Source: Bacteroidota bacterium (GTDB taxonomy: Bacteria; Bacteroidota; Bacteroidia; Bacteroidales; VadinHA17). Taken from it: a stretch of 64,000 nt of DNA. The stretch spans positions 22,912 to 86,911 of the forward strand of contig JAKPOU010000065.1 in the NCBI GenBank assembly GCA_029547705.1, in the 5' to 3' direction. The notes under the pieces are model-generated. The model saw nothing but the letters and a program-made list of their open reading frames with translations. It had not been told where the DNA came from and searched no databases. A program made the translations under genes and the position numbers. Positions 39,511 through 47,334 of the stretch are shown here, piece after piece (positions within the stretch are counted from its first letter, which is position 1; every line of letters begins with the position of its first letter).

Positions 39511-42219
39511 TTAAAAATTATCATGATAATCCTTTCTCCTCTCGTATTTAAGATCGGAAAGGACAGCTGCCTTTACCCTTATGGAGAACTCCCACATTTT
39601 CACATAGCCGTTTGGTATCCAGCTGAATGACATGTCCCAGCAATGAAGATCCCTGGTTACGGCAATCTGGGTCATTGTGATCTCTTTCCTTGTAAAATCG
39701 TAGCCGCTGTTGAATGTAACATTCATCTTTTTTGTAAGTGAGAGGTTTCCGTTCAATCTCAGCGTCTGGGTGAGCTGTGATGAACTGAAAAGCTTTGAAT
39801 AGTTAAGGCTGTAGGCCACATTCATTGACCAGGGAATGTCGAATTCCATGTATCCGTATTCGTCAAACAGGGAAGCAGCTTCCGACCTTCCCCTGCTGTC
39901 AGCCGCAGGGCCTCCTGCCGGAATCCGGGAGTCTGCCTGTGCCATCCGGCTTCCTGCAGGCGAAGTGCTGGCTGACCTGCGTTTCGATTCATCCCCTTTT
40001 AACAGGTCACTCAGGCTGAAATCCAGGCTCATCCCCAGACTGGTAAGGCGAAGCGGTTTTTTGGTATCCGTATAATAGAATCTTCCCGTCTGCCTGCCCC
40101 TGCTGTCAAGTGCATAAAAAGAAAAATTACCACCCGCTGAAATACTGATGTTCTGAAAGAGCGTCGTCCTCATTACCATATTGACAGGGCTCCAGTTCAA
40201 TGAATCAGCAAATACATTATAGGAAGTGGAGATACCGAAATTCTCAATCAGCTTGACATTTTTGGGTTTTCCGCTTGTATCGTTGCGTTCAAATACCTTT
40301 GCCTCAAGTATATTGGTAAGACTGAAAGCAATATTTCCACTTTTCCTGGCAAGGGAAGGTGTCCCGTATAGTCCGCCTTCAAATATTGAATACTCTTCCA
40401 TTCTTCCGGTGGTGTCTGACTGAACCTGCCTGTACATGTCGGTGCTCAGGCCTTTCAGAAAGGGTATGTAGCTGAAACTTACCGATGGCTTCATCACATG
40501 CCTGACAGCCCTTATCCTTGAATCCGGATTGGTGAACTGGAACAGTCCGAAGATCTGCGGACTGTATCCTGCGCCGATGGACGGATTTATTGAATGACCG
40601 TAAAAATATCCGCGCACAGTGTCCTTCACCATAACCGGCCGGATCTGACCGGTTTCAGGATCCCTGTAGTTTATATCCCAGGTCTTGTTGATTTTCTGCG
40701 TATAAAGCACACCGCTGTAGGACAGGGAGGGTGTTATGGAGAAATTCCTGAAAGGCCTCAGCTGGAAGCTTACCGGTATTTCGTGTGAAAACCCGCTTCT
40801 CATATTATCCCATACCTTGTTGGTGAATAACAGGCTGTCGTATGTGGATATCTGATTGTCAGCCCTTGCAGAATATGAAAACGACAGTTCCTGGTACCAT
40901 TTCCCGGGACCTGCCTGCCGTCTGCTTTTGAGGGGATAAATCCTGGACATGTTGAAATTCATCTTGGGAAGGTTCAGGTTAACGGTGGGATGTTTGCCCC
41001 GGATATTCTGACTGTGGTTCATGCTGGCAGAAAAATTGAAGGGGGTACCCGTCCAGGTTTTCGAATAGCTGATGCTTGACTGCCGCTGGGTCGTTATATG
41101 ATCATTGATATTGTAGCTGTTGTTTCTGTCAAATCCGCTGGAACTCATGTTTACGCTGGCTGAGAAAGTTGAGCCGGGCCTTGCCTTTGGATTCTGGTTG
41201 AAACTCCATCCAATGCTGTAGTTTGCCTGCTTCCTGTAATCCGGCAGGCCCTTGTGGCCATTTATGTTGTTCGCGTAGGTGAATGAAAAATTACCGCTGA
41301 ATTTATACCTTTTATTATAGGTAGATGATACCGTGGAGAGCCAGGAACCGTTTGTGAAAATATTCCCCTTTAAGGTAAGGTCGAAATAGTTGTTGAGCGC
41401 AAAATAATATCCGCCATCCGTCAGGGCATAACCTCTTCCGTCCTCATAATGCGGCTTTGGCATCAGTATTCCCGATGCGACCCGCTTGGTCTGTATGGGA
41501 AAATACCCGAAGGGAAGGAAAAGAGGCAGGGGTATTCCCTCCAGTACCAGATTTCCCGGACCGGATATAATTTTTTTCCCGGGATATACCTTTGCTCTGG
41601 GGAGATTAATATAAAAGTGGGGAGTGTCAGCTTCACAGGTGGAGTAAGTGCTGCGGTAAATGTTTGTTGTCTGGTCATCAAACATTTTTGCTATTCTGCT
41701 TCGCAAGAGCCCGTCTTCCTGCTGTGTGGCTATCACCTTCACCAGGGCCCGGCCTGTTTTAAAATTGTACACAAGCGTGTCGGCATTATAGGTCTCCGAT
41801 CCGACTACCAGTACCGGCTTTCCGGTTATCACCCCCGACGTGTCCCTGATACCTGTTGCAAAAACCTGCCGTGTATCCATATTGAACTCTATCGAATCAG
41901 CTGTGATTCTGATATTGTCATAATTGACTTCTGCATTCTTTACCAGGGTGGATGTTTTTTTTATCAGATCATTCCTTTTATAACCATCAGCCCTGTAGGT
42001 TACCTGTTTCTCAATAGCTTCAGGTGAAATTTTTTTGACGTACAATGTATCAGTCAGGAGGGTGTCTGGCCTGACAATGAGGGAATCAGGGACGATATTT
42101 TTTTCCTGTGAGAAAAGAGTGACAGTGATGAACATCACAAGTAACACTACAAGTAACCGCTTTTCTTTAATAAAATACAACTTAAATGTTATTTTTGTAC
42201 TGTTTTTATGTGACGTCAT
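39511..42219 (-). CDS. lptD: OstA/LptD-type outer-membrane LPS assembly protein
   Basis: A 902-residue outer-membrane protein. Residues 1-38 are a signal peptide region (ending VTLFSQ). Residues 60-250 are an OstA-like periplasmic domain (VNYDNIRITADSIEFNMDTRQVFATG, YNFKTGRALVKVI). The rest is a beta-barrel of the LptD type (GRGYALTDGGYYFALNNYFDLTLKGNIFTNGSW onward) made of alternating strands. It should insert LPS into the outer leaflet together with LptE. A promoter element lies at 42231-42238. It is divergent from the amidase-mlaD pair, which makes an envelope gene cluster. Confidence 0.85.
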   Translation of the reverse strand: MTSHKNSTKITFKLYFIKEKRLLVVLLVMFITVTLFSQEKNIVPDSLIVRPDTLLTDTLYVKKISPEAIEKQVTYRADGYKRNDLIKKTSTLVKNAEVNYDNIRITADSIEFNMDTRQVFATGIRDTSGVITGKPVLVVGSETYNADTLVYNFKTGRALVKVIATQQEDGLLRSRIAKMFDDQTTNIYRSTYSTCEADTPHFYINLPRAKVYPGKKIISGPGNLVLEGIPLPLFLPFGYFPIQTKRVASGILMPKPHYEDGRGYALTDGGYYFALNNYFDLTLKGNIFTNGSWLSTVSSTYNKRYKFSGNFSFTYANNINGHKGLPDYRKQANYSIGWSFNQNPKARPGSTFSASVNMSSSGFDRNNSYNINDHITTQRQSSISYSKTWTGTPFNFSASMNHSQNIRGKHPTVNLNLPKMNFNMSRIYPLKSRRQAGPGKWYQELSFSYSARADNQISTYDSLLFTNKVWDNMRSGFSHEIPVSFQLRPFRNFSITPSLSYSGVLYTQKINKTWDINYRDPETGQIRPVMVKDTVRGYFYGHSINPSIGAGYSPQIFGLFQFTNPDSRIRAVRHVMKPSVSFSYIPFLKGLSTDMYRQVQSDTTGRMEEYSIFEGGLYGTPSLARKSGNIAFSLTNILEAKVFERNDTSGKPKNVKLIENFGISTSYNVFADSLNWSPVNMVMRTTLFQNISISAGGNFSFYALDSRGRQTGRFYYTDTKKPLRLTSLGMSLDFSLSDLLKGDESKRRSASTSPAGSRMAQADSRIPAGGPAADSRGRSEAASLFDEYGYMEFDIPWSMNVAYSLNYSKLFSSSQLTQTLRLNGNLSLTKKMNVTFNSGYDFTRKEITMTQIAVTRDLHCWDMSFSWIPNGYVKMWEFSIRVKAAVLSDLKYERRKDYHDNF
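42190..42197 (+). promoter_or_regulatory. -7 promoter element of the amidase-mlaD operon
   Basis: TATTTTTG matches TAnnTTTG. It lies inside the first codons of lptD on the other strand, about 60 bases before the amidase ATG at 42260. Confidence 0.55.
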
Positions 42220-42230
42220 TATGTCGGCAG

Positions 42231-42238
42231 TAAAACTA
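42231..42238 (-). promoter_or_regulatory. Candidate -7 promoter element of lptD
   Basis: Minus-strand TAGTTTTA has one mismatch to TAnnTTTG and lies 12 bases before the lptD ATG. Together with the element at 42190-42197 it would make overlapping divergent transcripts. Confidence 0.4.
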
Positions 42239-42259
42239 TTAAAAAAACGCGAACTAAAA

Positions 42260-43420
42260 ATGTGCCCTGTTTATAAAAACGGCAAACAGCATGCCTTTTA
42301 TATATGTAATACCGTTTTACTGCTGTTTCTCATTTTAAATCCCTGCGCCGCCTCCGGACCTCTGGCGGAATCAGCAAGGAAATGGGTGATTGTGCTTGAT
42401 CCCGGGCATGGCGGACGGGACCCCGGAGCCCTTGGTTCCTTCAGCCAGGAAAAGAATATCAATCTGGCAATCGCGTTAAAAACCGGGGAATATCTCAAAA
42501 AGAACCTTAAAAATGTACAGGTTGTATATACGCGGGATGATGATTCAACCGTTGATCTCCTTGACAGGCCCCAGATTGCAAACCGGAACAAGGCTGATCT
42601 TTTTATATCCATACACGCAAACTGGGCCAGGAATAAAAACGTTTCAGGAACGGAATCCTACATCATGGGACTGGCAAAGGATGAAGACAATCTGGCTGTG
42701 GCCATGAAGGAAAACGAGGTTATTCTGCTGGAAGATGACTATTCAACCAGATATCAGGGATTTGATCCGAAGTCACCAGAATCCTATATAATCTTTACCC
42801 TGATGCAGAATGTCTTCCAGAAACAGAGCACGGATCTTGCCATGAAAGTCCAGAACCAGTTCAGGGAAAGGGCGAACAGAAATGACAGAGGGGTCAAACA
42901 GGCCGGTTTCTGGGTTCTTTTCAACACCACCATGCCTGCGGTGCTTATTGAAACAGGGTTTATCACCAATGCTGCCGAGGAGAAATACCTGAATTCCAAT
43001 GAAGGACAGGAGCATCTGGCTTCCGCGATTTTCAGGGCGTGCAGGGATTATATTAACAGCATTGACAATATGAGCAATTTCAGCATGGCTGAAAAGGAAA
43101 CAAAGGAAACACAGCCGCCTGCACCGGCTGATTCTGCAGCTGCCACCCCGGGTGACGGAATAGTTTTCATGGTTCAGGTTGCATCAGCATCCTCCCGGTC
43201 TGAAATCAAACCTGACCAGTTCAGGGGAATTAACGATATTGTTGAAATCCATTCCCAGGAGCGCTATAAATATGCAACGGGCAGCTTCGCGGAATATGCA
43301 GATGCAGTAAAGTACAGGAGGCAGATTGAGCAGATATATCCCGATGCATTTGTCATTGCTTTGAAAGATAATAAAATAATACCTTTACAACAGGCACTGG
43401 ATCTGAAAAGGAAGAAATAA
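42260..43420 (+). CDS. N-acetylmuramoyl-L-alanine amidase with C-terminal SPOR-like domain
   Basis: An exported cell-wall hydrolase of the zinc-dependent Amidase_3 family, about 386 residues. A signal peptide is followed by WVIVLDPGHGGRDPGALG (first zinc His), LFISIHANWA (third zinc His) and AVLIETGFITN with the catalytic Glu. The last 80 residues (VFMVQVASASSRSEI to VIALKDNKIIPL) look like a SPOR domain, which binds denuded septal peptidoglycan, so a role in daughter-cell separation is likely. The ATG at 42260 has the A-rich leader typical of this phylum; 42221 is an alternative. mlaD follows 14 bases later. Confidence 0.9.
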   Translation: MCPVYKNGKQHAFYICNTVLLLFLILNPCAASGPLAESARKWVIVLDPGHGGRDPGALGSFSQEKNINLAIALKTGEYLKKNLKNVQVVYTRDDDSTVDLLDRPQIANRNKADLFISIHANWARNKNVSGTESYIMGLAKDEDNLAVAMKENEVILLEDDYSTRYQGFDPKSPESYIIFTLMQNVFQKQSTDLAMKVQNQFRERANRNDRGVKQAGFWVLFNTTMPAVLIETGFITNAAEEKYLNSNEGQEHLASAIFRACRDYINSIDNMSNFSMAEKETKETQPPAPADSAAATPGDGIVFMVQVASASSRSEIKPDQFRGINDIVEIHSQERYKYATGSFAEYADAVKYRRQIEQIYPDAFVIALKDNKIIPLQQALDLKRKK

Positions 43421-43434
43421 AACAAAAATCAGTA

Positions 43435-44385
43435 ATGAAAATATCACACGAAGTAAAAGTAGGAGCAGTAACACTGCTGACTATAGCTGTTTTTATCTGG
43501 CTTTTCAACTTCCTTAAAGGAAAGGATTTTTTCAGAAAAACATCTTACTACTATAGTGTTTTTGATGATATCGGAGGACTATCCGAATCAAGTCCTGTAG
43601 AGATTAACGGCTTCAAGGTGGGGATCGTTCAGGCAGTCAGACTCCTTGACCGTACAAGTGGAAAACTTCTCGTTGAATATTCAGTGAGCAACGATTTCAG
43701 GCTTCCTGTAAATTCTGTTGCCGAAATAGTACCGGTTTCAATCATTGCCGGAATGAAGGTTCAGTTCCGTATCGGGGACGGTCCGGGTTTTTACAAGGTT
43801 GGTGATACCATCCCGGGGAAACTTTCAAAATCCATAATAGTGAGCATAGAAGAGGAATTCGGACCTGTAAAGGATAAACTGTTGTCACTTGTGGCTGCCC
43901 TGGACTCTGTTTCTGCCGCAGTCAGTAAAATGCTGGATCCGGAATTCAGAAACAATATTGACGGGATTGTGGCAAATCTCAGCAGCACCACCGGCAGTAT
44001 AAACAATATAGTAAAAACAAGGGAAGCGGATCTTAAGAATACCATTGCAAATCTTTCCGCATTCTCACAGCTACTTTCAGATAATTCATCCAATATCAGC
44101 AGTACCTTACACAATCTCAGATCGATAAGCGATACCGTTGAAGCTTCCGGCCTCAATGAATCGCTGGCATCACTCAGCACCAGCCTGGCTGAGACATCGA
44201 AGATACTTGAAAATCTTAATGAGGGCAAAGGAAGTGCCGGGCAGTTCCTTACAAACGATTCACTGTATGCTAACCTGTCAGCGAGCCTGGAAAGTCTGAA
44301 TCTGCTTTTACAGGATATGAAAGCCCATCCGAAAAGATATGTGCATTTTTCTCTGTTCGGGAAAAAAAATATTCCGTCAGAATGA
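43435..44385 (+). CDS. mlaD: MlaD/MCE family lipid-transport protein
   Basis: A 316-residue protein with one N-terminal helix (about 10-28), then an MCE domain (YYSVFDDIGGLSESSPVEINGFKVGIVQAVRL, IVPVSIIAGMKVQF). The C-terminal half is helical with repeated Leu, Ser and Asn, as in MCE proteins that form long tubes. MCE rings carry phospholipids between membranes. No ATPase or permease (mlaE, mlaF) gene is nearby. It is cotranscribed with the amidase. Confidence 0.88.
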   Translation: MKISHEVKVGAVTLLTIAVFIWLFNFLKGKDFFRKTSYYYSVFDDIGGLSESSPVEINGFKVGIVQAVRLLDRTSGKLLVEYSVSNDFRLPVNSVAEIVPVSIIAGMKVQFRIGDGPGFYKVGDTIPGKLSKSIIVSIEEEFGPVKDKLLSLVAALDSVSAAVSKMLDPEFRNNIDGIVANLSSTTGSINNIVKTREADLKNTIANLSAFSQLLSDNSSNISSTLHNLRSISDTVEASGLNESLASLSTSLAETSKILENLNEGKGSAGQFLTNDSLYANLSASLESLNLLLQDMKAHPKRYVHFSLFGKKNIPSE

Positions 44386-44721
44386 GCGGAAATTAAAAAA
44401 TTCGCACTATCTTATCGCCGTGAAATAGATGTGAAGTCATGTGATAATATTCCGCATTTTTGCTTAACAGTCGTTTGATTGTTATATTGTATTTGTAAGG
44501 GGTTGGTATGCATTACCAAGAGGGGATTGCTATGTCTAAATGACTGATTAACTATAACTTATGAAAGAAAAATATTTTTACAAAATTAAGTTCCTGAGGT
44601 ATAAAACCATATACTCTTTTTGACAAAATCAAGTAAAAATAATTTTTTTTTTAAGTTTTTTTTTTACAAATATTGCTTACGAAATGAGCTTGAATACGTC
44701 CTTATAAAACAACCTGTCTAA
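44386..44721. other. AT-rich non-coding region upstream of dnaA
   Basis: The 336 bases hold no supported gene. Notable are an inverted repeat TTGGTA-TGCAT-TACCAA (44503-44519), a possible 11-codon frame ATG...TGA at 44508-44543 with GAGGGG inside, and two long T-runs at about 44640-44667. A weak promoter-like TGTATTTG lies at 44488-44495. I found no perfect DnaA box TTATCCACA here, so an origin is possible but unproven. Confidence 0.4.
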
Positions 44722-46152
44722 ATGAACAAAACGCATCACGATGTCTGGAATAACTGTCTGCAAATTATAAGGGATATAATACCTTCGATCAGTTATAAAA
44801 CATGGTTTGAGCCAATAGTGCCTCTTAAACTGGAGAATAACATTCTTACCATTCAGGTTCCCAGTCCGTTTTTTTACGAGTACCTGGAAGAACAGTACAT
44901 TGATATCCTCCGCAAGACCCTCAGGCGGGAGATCGGAATTGATGCAAAGCTGGAATATAATGTTGTAATGGAGAACGCCAGTTATTCTGACGGGAAGCCT
45001 TATACAGTAAAATATCCTTCGCGCAACAAGACGGATCTTCACAACAAACCGCTGCAGGTTCCATTTGATGTCACCCAGACTTCGATAAAGAATCCTTTTG
45101 TGATACCCGGTATCAAGAAATTACATTTTGATCCGAAACTTAATCCGGATTACAATTTCAACAATTTTGTGGAAGGGGAATGCAACAGGCTTGCACGCTC
45201 GGCTGGTATTGCCGTCGGGAACAATCCCGGCGGAACGGCATTCAATCCTCTCATGATCTACGGGGATTCCGGTCTGGGCAAAACCCATCTCGCCCAGGCA
45301 ATAGGAATACTTGTAAAGGAGAAGCATCCCGACAAAACAGTTCTGTATGTAAATGCCAATAAATTTCAGACCCAGTTTGTTGAATCGGTAAGAAACAACA
45401 ACAAAAATGATTTCCTTCATTTTTATCAGATGATTGATGTGCTCATCCTTGACGATGTTCACGAGTTTGGCGGAAAGGAAAAAACCCAGGATACTTTTTT
45501 CCATATATTCAATCATCTCCATCAGTCGGGCAAGCAGCTGATCCTTACCTGCGACAAGCCGCCGGTTGACCTCCAGGGAATGGAACAAAGACTCCTGTCA
45601 AGGTTTAAATGGGGCCTGCAGGCCGATCTTCAGAAACCCGACTATGAAACCAGACTGGCAATACTGAAGAAAAAAGCATATAATGACGGAATTGAACTTC
45701 CGGATGAGATCTTTGAATACCTTGCAGCCAACATATCAAACAATATCAGGGAACTTGAGTCAGTGCTGATTTCTCTTTATGCGCAGTCAACCCTCAACCG
45801 CAAGGAAATCACCCTTGACCTTGCACGCATGATGGTCGAAAAACTGGTAAGCTCCGCCAGAAAAGAAATCACCATCGATTATATACAGAAGATAGTCTGT
45901 GATTATTACAAGATTCCGGTTGACCTTATCCAGGGAAAAACCAGGAAAAGGGAAATTGTACAGGCACGTCAGATTTCCATGTATTTTTCCAAGAATCTTA
46001 CGAAAGCCTCCCTGGCCAGCATAGGATCGCATATAGGAGGCAAGGATCATGCAACCGTCCTTCATGCCTGTAAAACAGTAAACAACCTCATTGATACCGA
46101 CAAGCATTTCCGTAATCAGATAAATGAAATAGAAAAGAAACTTAAAGTATAA
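44722..46152 (+). CDS. dnaA: Chromosomal replication initiator DnaA
   Basis: A 476-residue AAA+ initiator. Domain I (VWNNCLQIIRDIIPSISYKTWFEPI) is followed by a short linker, then the ATPase domain with NPLMIYGDSGLGKTHLAQAIG (Walker A), DVLILDDVHEFGGKEKTQ (Walker B) and GMEQRLLSRFKWGL. The C-terminal DNA-binding domain shows KTRKREIVQARQISMYF and IGGKDHATVLHACKTV. It binds the origin and opens DNA. galK starts 3 bases after its stop. Confidence 0.97.
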   Translation: MNKTHHDVWNNCLQIIRDIIPSISYKTWFEPIVPLKLENNILTIQVPSPFFYEYLEEQYIDILRKTLRREIGIDAKLEYNVVMENASYSDGKPYTVKYPSRNKTDLHNKPLQVPFDVTQTSIKNPFVIPGIKKLHFDPKLNPDYNFNNFVEGECNRLARSAGIAVGNNPGGTAFNPLMIYGDSGLGKTHLAQAIGILVKEKHPDKTVLYVNANKFQTQFVESVRNNNKNDFLHFYQMIDVLILDDVHEFGGKEKTQDTFFHIFNHLHQSGKQLILTCDKPPVDLQGMEQRLLSRFKWGLQADLQKPDYETRLAILKKKAYNDGIELPDEIFEYLAANISNNIRELESVLISLYAQSTLNRKEITLDLARMMVEKLVSSARKEITIDYIQKIVCDYYKIPVDLIQGKTRKREIVQARQISMYFSKNLTKASLASIGSHIGGKDHATVLHACKTVNNLIDTDKHFRNQINEIEKKLKV

Positions 46153-46155
46153 AAA

Positions 46156-47322
46156 ATGAACAAAAGGCATTTCTCAGAAAAATTCTATGAGAAATACGGG
46201 AACAGGAACGACAGGCCTGTTCTTTTTTTCTCTCCCGGCAGAGTCAATCTTATCGGAGAACATACCGATTATAACGGGGGATTTGTTTTACCCTGTGCCC
46301 TTAACTACGGAACCTACCTCCTTCTCAGGAAGACCGGCAGTAAATTATTAAGACTCAGCACACTTAATTTCAATGAAGATGAGGAACTGGCTGTTGATGG
46401 CCTTTTCATCAAAAAAGCCAAAAGCTGGATCAACTATCCTCTCGGTGTGATGAATGAGTTTATCAAAAAGGGTATAGATATATCCGGTCTGGATCTCCTC
46501 TACTATGGTGATGTGCCCAATGCCGCAGGCCTTTCCTCCTCGGCATCCATCGAAATGGTGACAGCCGTTGCGCTTAATGAACTTTTCAGTGCCGGATTAA
46601 GCACTCTTGAAATGGTAAAGATGTGCCAGAAAGCAGAGAATGAATTCGTGGGAATGAACTGCGGCATCATGGATCAGTTTGCCGTTGGATTCGGGAAGAA
46701 AGATCATGCCATATTCCTCAACTGCGACACACTCGATTACGAAAACGTACCGGTTATTCTGGAAGAATGTTCCCTTATAATCACAAATACCAACAAGAAA
46801 CGTGGACTGACCGATTCGAAATACAATGAAAGAAGGTCGGAGTGTGAAAAGGCGGTTGAACTTCTTCAGTCATACAAGGCTGTTAGAAATCTGAGCGAGC
46901 TTAATGTAACTGACCTGCCTCACCTGCCTGAATATATTCATGATCCTGTTGTCCTGAAAAGGGCAAAACACGTAATCAGTGAAAACGACCGCGTTCTGGA
47001 AGCCGTAAAAGTGCTTAAGGGAAATAACCTTGCCCGCTTCGGGGAACTGATGAACCTCTCCCACGACTCACTCAGGGATGATTATGAAGTAACCGGTATT
47101 GAACTTGACACTCTTGTCTATGAAGGAAGAAAACTTCCCGGGGTGATCGGAACACGAATGACCGGGGCAGGATTCGGGGGATGTACCGTTTCCATTGTAA
47201 AAACAAAGGATACAAAGGATTTCATGGCAAAACTGGCCAGGATCTACACGGAAATAACAGGACTGATTCCCGATTTCTACCAGCCCGCAATCGGCAACGG
47301 AGCAGGGAAGCTTCCGTGTTAA
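46156..47322 (+). CDS. galK: Galactokinase
   Basis: A 388-residue GHMP kinase that phosphorylates galactose at C1, the first step of the Leloir pathway. It shows SPGRVNLIGEHTDYNGGFVLPCAL (sugar site), PNAAGLSSSASIEMVTAVAL (ATP loop), FVGMNCGIMDQFAV and GTRMTGAGFGGCTVSIV. It lies 3 bases after dnaA and is probably cotranscribed. galT and galE are not nearby. The neighbouring minus-strand gene also looks linked to carbohydrates. Confidence 0.94.
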   Translation: MNKRHFSEKFYEKYGNRNDRPVLFFSPGRVNLIGEHTDYNGGFVLPCALNYGTYLLLRKTGSKLLRLSTLNFNEDEELAVDGLFIKKAKSWINYPLGVMNEFIKKGIDISGLDLLYYGDVPNAAGLSSSASIEMVTAVALNELFSAGLSTLEMVKMCQKAENEFVGMNCGIMDQFAVGFGKKDHAIFLNCDTLDYENVPVILEECSLIITNTNKKRGLTDSKYNERRSECEKAVELLQSYKAVRNLSELNVTDLPHLPEYIHDPVVLKRAKHVISENDRVLEAVKVLKGNNLARFGELMNLSHDSLRDDYEVTGIELDTLVYEGRKLPGVIGTRMTGAGFGGCTVSIVKTKDTKDFMAKLARIYTEITGLIPDFYQPAIGNGAGKLPC

Positions 47323-47334
47323 ATACGCGGGCTT

